Shown: one piece after another, positions 14,407 through 22,475 of the stretch | How the letters are laid out: every line of letters begins with the position of its first letter | Numbering within the stretch: the stretch's first letter is position 1 | Source: an uncultured bacterium | Lineage (GTDB): Bacteria; Bacillota; Clostridia; Oscillospirales; Oscillospiraceae | Assembly: GCA_947383145.1 (NCBI GenBank) | Contig: CANDCH010000005.1 | Location: 1-64,000, forward strand | Direction of reading: 5' to 3' | Length of the DNA stretch: 64,000 nucleotides | The notes under the pieces: model-generated | Database searches by the model: none | Told to the model about the DNA's origin: nothing | What the model saw: the letters and a program-made list of their open reading frames with translations, nothing else | Made by a program: the position numbers and the translations under genes

Positions 14407-16178
14407 ACAAAAAGCAGAAGCGGCCCAATCCGGCTCTGGAAGCCTTTCAGGCCGGCTGCGGGCTGGTGAGGCAGAACCCGGTACTGGGACCCCTGATGGA
14501 GCGGGCGGAGCCCCACTTTGACGACAGCTATCCCATGGCCAAGGACGACTGGGCCTGGGTGACTTCCAACGGGCACATTTATGCCAACAGCCACCGTCGG
14601 GCCGAGCCAGGCCAGTGGGCCTATGTAGCCGCCCACTGCCTGCTCCATCTGGCGCTGGGGCACATCACCGAGGACCGGGAGGGAGACCCACTCTGGAACG
14701 CGGCCTGCGACTGCGTCGCCGCCCGATATTTGGCGGACCTGCACATCGGCGCCCCGCCGGAGGAGCTGACAGGGCCGCTTCCCGCCAATACACGGGAGGA
14801 AGCGGCTCTCTACGGCTGGCTGAAGGAGCACAACGACCCGGCCTATTTTCGGTTTTCCACCATGAGCGGCGGGCGGACGGATATGTCCTGGCGGCCCGAA
14901 ACCCATAGCTGGTGGCGGGGTCCCACCGATTGGCGGCAGCTCTTCGCCGAGAGCCTGCGGGATGCCCTGCGCTCGGCGGTGGACTATGCTGGCGGGGTTC
15001 GGACAGAGCCGGGGGAGCGCAAAAAAATGGGGCCCATCCAGCGGGCCCAGGAGTGGTTTTTGTCCAGCTACCCGCTGCTGGGCGGGGTGGCCTCCGGTTT
15101 CAAGCTGGTGGATGACCCCCTTGTTGTCCAGCGGATGAATATCCCGGTGGCCGCCATCTCCAATCAGATGCGGGAGATATACGTGAACCCCGCTGCCCAT
15201 CTGACGGAGCAGGAGTGGCGGTTTGTGTTGGCCCATGAATATCTCCACGCCGCTTTGTGCCATGAGCAGCGGCTGGGCAAACGGGACCCTGAGCTGTGGA
15301 ACGTGGCCTGCGACTATGTCATCAACCAGTGGCTGCGGGACATGGAGGTGGGCTCCATGCCCCAGGATGTACTTTTTGACCCGGAGCTGCAGGGGCTGCC
15401 GGCGGAGAGCGTTTATGACCTGCTGGCGGCCAACCTGCGGAAGTACAAACGCATGGCCAAACACGATATCCTGTTCGGCCCGCCGGACTGGCTGGATTCC
15501 AAAGACTTTGTGGATTTGGATGCCTGGTGCCGCTCCACCATCCAGCGTGGGCTGGATTTCCATGATGCCCACAGCCGGGGCTGGCTCCCCGCCGGACTGG
15601 TGGAGGAAATCCGGGCTTTATCCCAGCCCCCCATTCCTTGGGATGTGAAGCTGGCCCGGTGGTTTGACCAGCGGTTCGAGCCGCTGGAAAAGCGCCGCAC
15701 CTACGCCCGACTCAGCCGGCGCCAATCCGCCACGCCCCACATTCCCCGGCCGTCCTACCGCTATGAGGAGGAAGCCTGCGCCGGGCGGACCTTTGGGGTG
15801 TTGCTGGACACCTCCGGCTCTATGGACCGCTCCCTGCTGGCCGCCGCCCTGGGGGCTATCGCCAGCTACAGCGCGGCCCGGGATGTGAACCGGGTGCGGG
15901 TGGTGTTCTGCGACGCGGCCCCCTATGACCAGGGATACATGGAGGCGGCGGATATCGCCGGAAGTGTCCGCGTGCGGGGCCGGGGCGGCACCGTTTTGCA
16001 GCCGGGGGTGGAGCTGCTGGAACAGGCCAAGGATTTTCCCAGGGAAGCGCCCCTGCTCATCATCACCGACTGTGAGTGCGACCGGCTGAACCTCCACGGC
16101 AGAGACCACGCCTTTTTGGTGCCCCGTGGGCGAAGCCTGCCCTTCCCACCCAAAGGGCCCGTGTTTTACCTGGAATAG
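14403..16178 (+). CDS. VWA-like metallopeptidase protein with duplicated domain, 591 aa
   Basis: The C-terminal 130 residues are a VWA-like domain with a MIDAS motif: DTSGSM near 468, Thr in RGRGGT near 527 and Asp in ITDCECD near 555. Upstream is a putative metallopeptidase domain with HEYLH near 277 followed by LWNVACDYVINQ. The N-terminus contains a second, similar segment, AHCLLHLALGH then PLWNAACDCV, in which Glu of HExxH is Cys. This fits the DUF2201 architecture with an extra degenerate copy. With the coupled MoxR ATPase it probably forms a MoxR-VWA chaperone/protease module; the client is unknown. Confidence 0.85.
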   Translation: MNKKQKRPNPALEAFQAGCGLVRQNPVLGPLMERAEPHFDDSYPMAKDDWAWVTSNGHIYANSHRRAEPGQWAYVAAHCLLHLALGHITEDREGDPLWNAACDCVAARYLADLHIGAPPEELTGPLPANTREEAALYGWLKEHNDPAYFRFSTMSGGRTDMSWRPETHSWWRGPTDWRQLFAESLRDALRSAVDYAGGVRTEPGERKKMGPIQRAQEWFLSSYPLLGGVASGFKLVDDPLVVQRMNIPVAAISNQMREIYVNPAAHLTEQEWRFVLAHEYLHAALCHEQRLGKRDPELWNVACDYVINQWLRDMEVGSMPQDVLFDPELQGLPAESVYDLLAANLRKYKRMAKHDILFGPPDWLDSKDFVDLDAWCRSTIQRGLDFHDAHSRGWLPAGLVEEIRALSQPPIPWDVKLARWFDQRFEPLEKRRTYARLSRRQSATPHIPRPSYRYEEEACAGRTFGVLLDTSGSMDRSLLAAALGAIASYSAARDVNRVRVVFCDAAPYDQGYMEAADIAGSVRVRGRGGTVLQPGVELLEQAKDFPREAPLLIITDCECDRLNLHGRDHAFLVPRGRSLPFPPKGPVFYLE

Positions 16179-16372
16179 AATCGGGTGGGGGAGGGCGCCC
16201 GTGTGGTGCAGTTTGACAGCATGGCTACCCCCAGGAAGATTTCATTCAAGGCGAAATTGGAGCGGATTTGACCTTGAAACAGGAGATGTATCAGTAGCTT
16301 GTTTCTGCGCTATAATTTAAGGTGCCCCAATGCAGAAATGCAAATATCATACATTTGAAGGAGAAACGCACA
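16179..16372 (+). other. In-frame extension after the VWA gene TAG
   Basis: Reading on past the TAG at 16,176-16,178, the same frame stays open for 30 codons (NRVGEGARVVQFDSMATPRK...) to a TGA at 16,269-16,271. This may be decay of a longer C-terminus or simply chance. The rest of the spacer holds only the ribosome site of the next gene. Confidence 0.35.
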
Positions 16373-16717
16373 ATGGAAGAACAACAGGCAAAGCGCACTC
16401 GCCGCACACCCCAGCAAATCGCCGACGATATCGACGTGAAAATCCAGGAGCTGAACAAGGCCATTGAGGGGATTGAGGAGAAAAAGGCTGCGGCCATTGC
16501 GGATTTCAACGCCAAAATTGAAGCCAAGCAGCAGATGATTTCCGCCTTGGAGGAGAAGAAAAAGGCGGTGCTGGCCCCTCCAAAGCCCAGAAAACCCCGG
16601 CTCACGAAGAAGCAGAAAATAGCTTCTCTGCTGAAAAAAGCTGAGAAGTCGGGGATGAAGCCGGAGGAAATTGCGGAGCGGTTGGGGCTGAACGAAAACG
16701 AGGGAGCATCTTCTTAA
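16373..16717 (+). CDS. Small coiled-coil protein, 114 aa
   Basis: A basic Arg/Thr-rich start (QAKRTRRTPQQIADDI) is followed by a heptad-like coiled coil (residues about 20-65, ELNKAIEGIEEKKAAAIADF). A Pro/Lys stretch and a short helix-rich end that could be an HTH (MKPEEIAERLGLNENEG) complete it. AAGGAG lies about 10 nt before the ATG. Function is unknown; DNA binding or scaffold roles are only suggestions. Confidence 0.65.
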   Translation: MEEQQAKRTRRTPQQIADDIDVKIQELNKAIEGIEEKKAAAIADFNAKIEAKQQMISALEEKKKAVLAPPKPRKPRLTKKQKIASLLKKAEKSGMKPEEIAERLGLNENEGASS

Positions 16718-16730
16718 ACGCCTATTAAAA

Positions 16731-16769
16731 CAGGGGGAGTAACGAAACGTGACCCCCCTGTTTGTTTAT
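16731..16769 (+). terminator. Intrinsic terminator
   Basis: ACAGGGGG pairs with CCCCCTGT around a 16-nt loop, followed by TTGTTTGTTT. Confidence 0.65.
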
Positions 16770-16829
16770 CTGCAAAAAGAGCTTGGAGAGGGGGCGTCCA
16801 ATCAACGCCCCCTTGAGATTTCCTTGAAA

Positions 16830-17366
16830 TCAATACTCACGCGGCGGATACTCATCAGAAGGGGAGCCATACGGACGGTTTCCGTACCAGTCTTCATCAT
16901 CTGGGTAATCTTCGTATAAATAGTCGACCAATGCCAAGAAAGTAATGGCGTATTTATTCCCGGATTCTGCGAGTTTGAACATATCCATGCATCCTGTGTC
17001 GGGGCTGTCAATTACAAAACGAGCCAATACGTTATAATAGGGGACAATGGGGTTCCCCAAAGCATCCAGTTTTTCAGACAAGTGTGTGAGCCGATTTTTC
17101 AGTTCTGGGCAACTTATATTATCTTTGGCCGTTGAAAAGCTGACGTGAATCAAAATCCGCATGAGATTGACTCCGGCCTCAATACTGCCGGCGTCAAAAG
17201 CGTCGCTGTACAGTTTGGCTACCTCCGGCGTTTGCTGACCATCGCCGTTTGCGAGGTCCATTGCGTAAGCATTGACGAATAACGCGGCGGCCTTACCACC
17301 GCTGGCAGTGTGGGCTTCCCGGGGGTACGTCATGTTTTCTTCCATCAGGTCTCTGTATGTAGCCAT
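16830..17366 (-). CDS. Hypothetical protein, possibly Sel1/TPR-like helical, 178 aa
   Basis: AAGGAGG lies 9 nt before the ATG at 17,366, which fixes the start. The N-terminal half has helix-turn-helix spacing reminiscent of Sel1 repeats (LFVNAYAMDLANGDGQQTPEVA, then LYSDAFDAGSIEAGVNLM), but no full repeat consensus. The tail is acidic and Tyr/Pro-rich (DDEDWYGNRPYGSPSDEYPP). No membrane segment. The function is unknown. Confidence 0.6.
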   Translation of the reverse strand: MATYRDLMEENMTYPREAHTASGGKAAALFVNAYAMDLANGDGQQTPEVAKLYSDAFDAGSIEAGVNLMRILIHVSFSTAKDNISCPELKNRLTHLSEKLDALGNPIVPYYNVLARFVIDSPDTGCMDMFKLAESGNKYAITFLALVDYLYEDYPDDEDWYGNRPYGSPSDEYPPREY

Positions 17367-17722
17367 TCGAACAATCCTCCTTAGTACGTGTTTATCGTTG
17401 AGAGACAGATTTCCGATGCCGAAATCCCGTCTGTTCTCCGTCCTGAAAGACAATGGGGTAAGAGGCAAAGAAAATCATACCTGATAGTATGCAATTCACT
17501 CAAAAAATATCAACGTTTGTCGAAAAATTTTTGTTTTTTTGGAGCGGTATTATGGAGCATAACGCTATAAAGGCTGGCCCGTCGAATTAACGGGTCAGCC
17601 TATTCTCGTGATTTTAAGACATTTATATAACGCTATCTGTCCAATACTGAAAATCAGAGCAAATTCTACGGCCATCATTTGCCCTTTTTGGGGGCCGCAC
17701 TTTTTGCTAACTATGGATGCTC
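17367..17722. other. Intergenic region with terminator
   Basis: The only clear structure is the hairpin at 17,571-17,601 (AGGCTGGCCCGT with ACGGGTCAGCCT, 7-nt loop). No gene is seen. Confidence 0.6.
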
Positions 17723-18346
17723 CTAATTTTTCAATGCGTTAATGTATCGGTAGGCAGTCGGGCGGGACACCTGTGCCAACCGGGACAGCTCCGTGAGGGT
17801 GATGCTGCCAGCTTGGTACTGCGGGTAGTAGCGTAAGAAGGTGGTCGGCACATTGTCCACCGAGACAGGCGGTCTGCCGATGCGCTTCCCTTTGGCCTTG
17901 GCGTTGGCCATGCCGGATTTCACTCGGGCCCGAATCATGGACAGCTCCAACTGGCTGAACACACCGGCAATTTGAAGAAAGGCTTCCGTCATCGGGTCGG
18001 GGCTGCCATCCCGGCAGTCCATGGTGATGCTCCCTACGATGACGAGCCGGAACTGCTTGTCGCGGATGACATCGATGATTTCACAGAGCTGCTTGGTGGA
18101 GCGGGCCAGTCTCGACACCTCCAAGGTGATGATGGTGTCACCGGGGCTGGCCGCGTCGAGCATCAGCGATTGCTGCTCTTTGGAGGCAGCATCGCCATGC
18201 TCGAACTCCAACCAAATCTTGTCAGCCCCCTGCTTTTTCAACTCACGTGTCTGGCGGTCAATGTCCTGTTTCTCCTCATTGGTAGAGCAGCGAGCATAAC
18301 CATGCGTAACAGAAACGGTGGGGCGAGTTTTCGTGACAGATTTCAT
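17723..18346 (-). CDS. Small serine recombinase (resolvase/invertase), 207 aa
   Basis: The resolvase catalytic domain begins YARCSTNEEKQDIDRQ, with the nucleophilic Ser near residue 21. Conserved LEVSRLARS and MIRARVKSGMANAKAKGKRIGRPP follow, and the C-terminus is a Hin-like HTH (SITLTELSRLAQVSRPTAYRYI). Enzymes of this size resolve transposon cointegrates or invert DNA. It lies 76 nt beyond the tns operon in the same orientation, a position that would suit a resolvase of the element, although Tn7-type elements do not normally need one. Confidence 0.9.
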   Translation of the reverse strand: MKSVTKTRPTVSVTHGYARCSTNEEKQDIDRQTRELKKQGADKIWLEFEHGDAASKEQQSLMLDAASPGDTIITLEVSRLARSTKQLCEIIDVIRDKQFRLVIVGSITMDCRDGSPDPMTEAFLQIAGVFSQLELSMIRARVKSGMANAKAKGKRIGRPPVSVDNVPTTFLRYYPQYQAGSITLTELSRLAQVSRPTAYRYINALKN

Positions 18347-18422
18347 GCTTCAACCCCTCCTTTCGGGGCAGTTTGGGATAAATTTAGTTGTCACGCTTAA
18401 CAACTGTTTTTCATTACGGGCG

Positions 18423-19103
18423 TCATTTAAGCATTTTGTGTGATTTGAAGAACTGCCTGAGGGTTTCGCTGTTTTCCTCTACCTGGGGGATAAAGTCCCT
18501 GTGGACATCATAATCGCCATACATATGCTGATACAGCTCCCAGATTACATCCCGGCCGATGTGTTCGAGCTTGATTGGATGCATCACTTCCGCCACCATG
18601 CCGGCCATCAGGTTCCAGGCCAGGCTGGGCGCGTCCAGTTCTTTCAGGTTCCAGGTGTCGAGCCATTCATCCAATGTCCAGGTGCGGCCATCAACCGCAC
18701 CCTTGTACCCGCCGGGTTGTCGGATGTAGATGCTTTTCTTCTGGGTCAGGTCAATAACCCGTCCGATGGGATGTACGGCGCATGCGATGGGTTTGCAACT
18801 GTGTACGGTGCATTTCCCTTTTCGCAATAGGGAGCAGGACCCATCCAGGCGCTCCCTCAGCACCACGACCGGGGCATGGGAGTCCTGGCCAAGGTAGCCG
18901 GTGGTGTAGCGGGTCAGCACTTCGTAGGGGTCGATGCTCAGTCCCTTAGCTATGCGATAGATGTCCAGGCCAGTGAGCATCACAGGGGTGGCACGGTTTC
19001 GGCAGCACGCTCCGCACTCCCGGCAGGAGAAGCTGAAAGTATCGGTGGGAGAGAGCTTGTTGCGGAGAATGTCATTCACCAGTTCTTCTCTATGTGTGTC
19101 CAT
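18423..19103 (-). CDS. YkgJ-family cysteine-cluster protein, 226 aa
   Basis: The N-terminal part carries FSCRECGACCRNRATPVML, the CxxxCxxCC-type signature of the YkgJ/UPF0153 metal-binding family. Further Cys occur in GSCSLLRKGKCTVHSCKPIACAVHP. Members probably bind zinc or an iron-sulfur cluster; their reaction is unknown. It is the last gene of the nine-gene leftward operon that begins with tnsA, separated by only 15 nt from the gene before it. The context suggests it is carried, and co-transcribed, with the transposition genes. Confidence 0.8.
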   Translation of the reverse strand: MDTHREELVNDILRNKLSPTDTFSFSCRECGACCRNRATPVMLTGLDIYRIAKGLSIDPYEVLTRYTTGYLGQDSHAPVVVLRERLDGSCSLLRKGKCTVHSCKPIACAVHPIGRVIDLTQKKSIYIRQPGGYKGAVDGRTWTLDEWLDTWNLKELDAPSLAWNLMAGMVAEVMHPIKLEHIGRDVIWELYQHMYGDYDVHRDFIPQVEENSETLRQFFKSHKMLK

Positions 19104-19118
19104 AAAATTTCCTCCAAA

Positions 19119-19580
19119 TTAAAATTCAAGCACATGAGAGCGCAACTCAGGGTTGGCAAGAACAGCAAGATACTGCTTTATGGAAAAGTTGAAAACATGA
19201 GCGGTGCGCCGGTTCAGCAGCCGCTCCAACATAACCAGCGCCGCCTGCCATTCGGGCAGCTCCCGTTTCTCCAGAAATTCGGAGTACGTGGCGGCGAAGA
19301 AATAGGCGCCCTCTTGCTGTGCTCTGACAAGGGATTGCGACAATCGCGCTGGAAATTGCATAAGGGGAAGGAGCGGGGAGACCAGGATTTCTTGGAACTC
19401 GTTACATAGCGCATCCAGTTTGCTGGCCATATCGCGGGAAAAGGCGCCCCCACGCTCATTCCAGAAAAGCAGGCAATCGTCGGGAGCGACCCCCAGATAG
19501 CTGCAGGGAAAGGGAAATTCATAGTTTTCTAAAAGGCGATTCAGTGCGTCTTCAATGTCAAGCGGTTTATCGTCCAGCAA
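19119..19580 (-). CDS. Hypothetical protein in the tns operon, 153 aa
   Basis: No recognised family. Mostly helical composition with several Leu-rich stretches (DIEDALNRLLENYEFPFP, EWQAALVMLERLLNRR). It starts 3 nt after the preceding gene and ends 15 nt before the YkgJ gene, so co-transcription is very likely. No membrane segment or signal peptide. Confidence 0.6.
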   Translation of the reverse strand: MLDDKPLDIEDALNRLLENYEFPFPCSYLGVAPDDCLLFWNERGGAFSRDMASKLDALCNEFQEILVSPLLPLMQFPARLSQSLVRAQQEGAYFFAATYSEFLEKRELPEWQAALVMLERLLNRRTAHVFNFSIKQYLAVLANPELRSHVLEF

Positions 19581-19583
19581 TAC

Positions 19584-19922
19584 CTAGCAGGGGGTGGAGC
19601 TGAATAGGGGCATCATCTGACACATAGCGCTCACCACCTTCATGAAGGCATTGCTCCCTACAGCGCCGCTCATGAGCTGGCCTCTGCTCACGCAAAACCC
19701 GGCCGGCTCATAAAAGCCCTGGGTGTCGAAACAGTTATAGTTGAAAAAGACGCTGAAATCCTCTGCGTCAGGCTCCGGGGGTTTGAGGAGAACAAGCGGC
19801 CCCTCGATATCACAAGTCATCATGCCGCCTGCCGATACAAGCCCCATTAAGCGTGCGAAGCACTCGGGCTGTTTTTCCTGGGGGATGTTGATGCTCCCAA
19901 GGATTTTAATGTGGTTTTCCAT
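19584..19922 (-). CDS. Hypothetical protein in the tns operon, 112 aa
   Basis: AAGGAGG precedes the ATG at 19,922. The protein begins MENHIKILGSINIPQEKQ and has an acidic middle (EPDAEDFSVFFNYNCFD). No recognised family. It begins 4 nt after the tnsD stop codon. Confidence 0.6.
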   Translation of the reverse strand: MENHIKILGSINIPQEKQPECFARLMGLVSAGGMMTCDIEGPLVLLKPPEPDAEDFSVFFNYNCFDTQGFYEPAGFCVSRGQLMSGAVGSNAFMKVVSAMCQMMPLFSSTPC

Positions 19923-19926
19923 GTAG

Positions 19927-21147
19927 CTACTCCTCCTTATTTGTGAAATCACGCAAGATTCTTTCAGCTTCCCTCAATAAAATCGCTCGGGCAAATACTG
20001 CGGCCTGTCCATTCCCATAGATAGCGGCGGCGTTGAGGATACGCTGCTTTTCCTCGGGGCTGAGGGCAATGCGAATTCTCTCGGTGCGGGAGCTTCCGCA
20101 TTGCTTCCAGAATGGCTGAATTCTATATTCTCGCGCAAGGGTGTCAAGTTGAGAAGGGCTGACGCCGACAGCCAGGGCCAGAGCATCCTTCCGATAGGCG
20201 ATGCCATGGCGCTGATATTGCCGCAGCTTTTCCAGGATGGGGTGGAAGCGGGGCAATTCCGGGCCGAATAATTCCTCGGCGGTGAGCCCGGCGAATACTG
20301 TGAGCAAAGCATATCGCTCCGGGGAGGTCAGTTTCCAATGGCAGATGCGATACAACACAGCAGGGGAGGGCTTTGGAAAATACTGTGCCGAGATGGCTGG
20401 ACCGTATAGGTTGATGCAGGCGGTCCACACCTTTTTTGCATCCAAGGTGTTGTTTCCGCGCATAGCCTTGCTGCCAAAGCCCTTTGCGTTTAGAGCGAGC
20501 TCCAAATTGTTGTAGGGGAGAGGGCCCGTTTCAAAAGGGAGCACAAGAAAGCTGTAGAGAATCGAAGAAAGCGGCTCTTCCCAAGGCTGGCAGTTGTATT
20601 GCGGTGGGGCATTCGGAATAACGCATAGAGGCAGAAACAGTTCAGATAGCCGGGAAAAAGGCACTTCATGCAGCATCAATCGGCAGCCATGACGGGGACA
20701 GAGGGGGAGGAGGGGGATTTGATGTGCTCGGTGCCAATACGGTTCACCGTAGGCGGCCTCGTCCTCCTGGCGGCAGACAGGGCACCATTTGAGGCCCTGC
20801 TTGCCGTTCGGGGTGGTGAGCTCAATGCTGGTGAGTCCGGCGCTCTGTCCGCTGAGAAGGGCGGCGAGAACTTGTGTTTTCTTTTCACTGGGATAAAATC
20901 GCAAATAATACGGGGCCAGTGTATGCTGCAAAATGATTCCCTCTAAGGAGAAGAGCGGGGCGGGGAGCTGAACTACCACCTCATAGATATCGCCGGCAGG
21001 GAAGAGGCGGCCAACAGATTTTGAACGAGAAGGGGAGAGCTCCTTCATCGCTGTGGCGTGATTGTGGTAGCCAGACCTGACAAAGTACCGGCACAATACA
21101 CTCCACCACCATTCTTCGGGATAGGGCGTGGGGAAATAGCTCAGCAT
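19927..21147 (-). CDS. TnsD/TniQ-family target-selection protein, 406 aa
   Basis: The N-terminus LSYFPTPYPEEWWWSVLCRY is the characteristic TniQ/TnsD start. A zinc-finger follows near residues 121-155: KWCPVCRQED, WHRAHQIPLLPLC, PRHGCRL. The C-terminal 150 residues contain helix-rich segments likely to be DNA-binding (ALAVGVSPSQLDTLAREY). In Tn7, TnsD recognises a fixed chromosomal attachment site and recruits TnsC. The ATG at 21,147 behind GAGGTG overlaps the tnsC stop. Length lies between short TniQ proteins and the roughly 500-residue Tn7 TnsD. No CRISPR partner is nearby. Confidence 0.9.
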   Translation of the reverse strand: MLSYFPTPYPEEWWWSVLCRYFVRSGYHNHATAMKELSPSRSKSVGRLFPAGDIYEVVVQLPAPLFSLEGIILQHTLAPYYLRFYPSEKKTQVLAALLSGQSAGLTSIELTTPNGKQGLKWCPVCRQEDEAAYGEPYWHRAHQIPLLPLCPRHGCRLMLHEVPFSRLSELFLPLCVIPNAPPQYNCQPWEEPLSSILYSFLVLPFETGPLPYNNLELALNAKGFGSKAMRGNNTLDAKKVWTACINLYGPAISAQYFPKPSPAVLYRICHWKLTSPERYALLTVFAGLTAEELFGPELPRFHPILEKLRQYQRHGIAYRKDALALAVGVSPSQLDTLAREYRIQPFWKQCGSSRTERIRIALSPEEKQRILNAAAIYGNGQAAVFARAILLREAERILRDFTNKEE

Positions 21148-22475
21148 GGCCACACCTCAATCAGTCCGTGTTCCATGAGCCAATCATCTGAGAGCGTTCC
21201 ACCTTGGAACGCCCCCACCAAATCCACATTGTCCCGCTGGACAGCCTTCCGGCCACGCTTGTTCGCATAGAGGCGGCTCACTGGCGCGGGCGCATCCTCT
21301 ATATCCAAGGGTGTGGGGGGTTCTGCATCCGGACATCTTTCGAAATCAGAGATATGGGTGCCGCCGCTGAACGTGCGGGGCACCTTGATGGCTAAACGCT
21401 CAATGGCCCGCTGCATCGTCTTGGCGGAGATGCAGCTCTCCCCTTGAAGCAGGGCCTGCGCTTGGGATTCCTGGAATATCTTTATAATGTAGGCCGGGAT
21501 GCCGCCGGAGTGGTCATAGAGTTTGTTGGCAAGCTGCGGGGCTGTGGCGGGGGTGAGCTGATAGGGCCAGATGGCCTGTAGAAAGGTTCGGTAGGCGCCA
21601 TCTGGCTTGAAGGGGAGCAGACGCATCCCCCTGGTGCGCCTTTTCAGGTGTTCCTGGGAGGTGAAAAGCTCCTCAGCAATTGGTGTGCCCACAAAGAAAG
21701 CGCTGGTGCAGGTGTCATTGGTGAGTTCCACTAAGAATTTGATAAGAGGCTTGATTTGCTTGTTTTTCTGGGCGGTGGTGACGGCGTTTTGGATTTCATC
21801 AATCAAAATCAGGCCGACATGATGGGTAAGGCACAACACCTTTACTTGCGTGGCAATGGCGCTGGCCGCTGCCGAACGGAGTGTGGTGAGCTGCTTGGCG
21901 TAGTTGCTGCCAATGGCCTTGTCTATGGCCACCGCGATGTTAAGATCGAGGGTTTTAACGGAACAATCGCTGGGGCACTCCACAATTAAATAGAGTATCT
22001 GCTTACAAAAGAATGGCTTCCCCTGATATTTCTCATGCTCAATCACCTGAGGGAGAAGAGAGAGTGAGCGGCGGATGGTGCTGCTTTTCCCCACCCCCGG
22101 CACACCTAAGATGCTGCCGGTGGCGGGCTGTGTGGCGTAGACGGGGGAGCCCCGAAAGAGGGCGTTGGTGCGTTGGATTTCTTCAATCATTGTGCGTGTT
22201 GAATAGGTGGAGGAGAGAGCCCTAAAGAGTTGGTCATACAGCACATAAGTGTAGTCCATGGGGATGAATAGCGAGGAGAGCATAGGCAGATGCTGGCGGC
22301 GCTCCTCGGGCGTCATTGCCCCCAACCTGGCGGGCAGGGGAGGCAGGCTGCGGACAGCCGCCATGAAAGCGCTATGAGCCAGCATCTTCGGCATGGCCGC
22401 CAGGAATGGGTTGCCTTCCTGAGCGGGGTCATAGACAGCGGCCACGCGCTGCTCTCCGATAGAATATTTGCTCAT
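21141..22475 (-). CDS. TnsC-family AAA+ transposition regulator, 444 aa
   Basis: An AAA+ domain has Walker A GVPGVGKSS near residue 124 and Walker B GLILIDEIQNA near 221, as in TnsC/TniB. TnsC links the target selector to the transposase and enforces target immunity. The N-terminal extension of about 110 residues and the C-terminal tail are typical of larger TnsC proteins that contact TnsA and TnsB. It overlaps tnsB by 4 nt and tnsD by 7 nt, so the three genes are tightly coupled. Confidence 0.92.
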   Translation of the reverse strand: MSKYSIGEQRVAAVYDPAQEGNPFLAAMPKMLAHSAFMAAVRSLPPLPARLGAMTPEERRQHLPMLSSLFIPMDYTYVLYDQLFRALSSTYSTRTMIEEIQRTNALFRGSPVYATQPATGSILGVPGVGKSSTIRRSLSLLPQVIEHEKYQGKPFFCKQILYLIVECPSDCSVKTLDLNIAVAIDKAIGSNYAKQLTTLRSAAASAIATQVKVLCLTHHVGLILIDEIQNAVTTAQKNKQIKPLIKFLVELTNDTCTSAFFVGTPIAEELFTSQEHLKRRTRGMRLLPFKPDGAYRTFLQAIWPYQLTPATAPQLANKLYDHSGGIPAYIIKIFQESQAQALLQGESCISAKTMQRAIERLAIKVPRTFSGGTHISDFERCPDAEPPTPLDIEDAPAPVSRLYANKRGRKAVQRDNVDLVGAFQGGTLSDDWLMEHGLIEVWPC

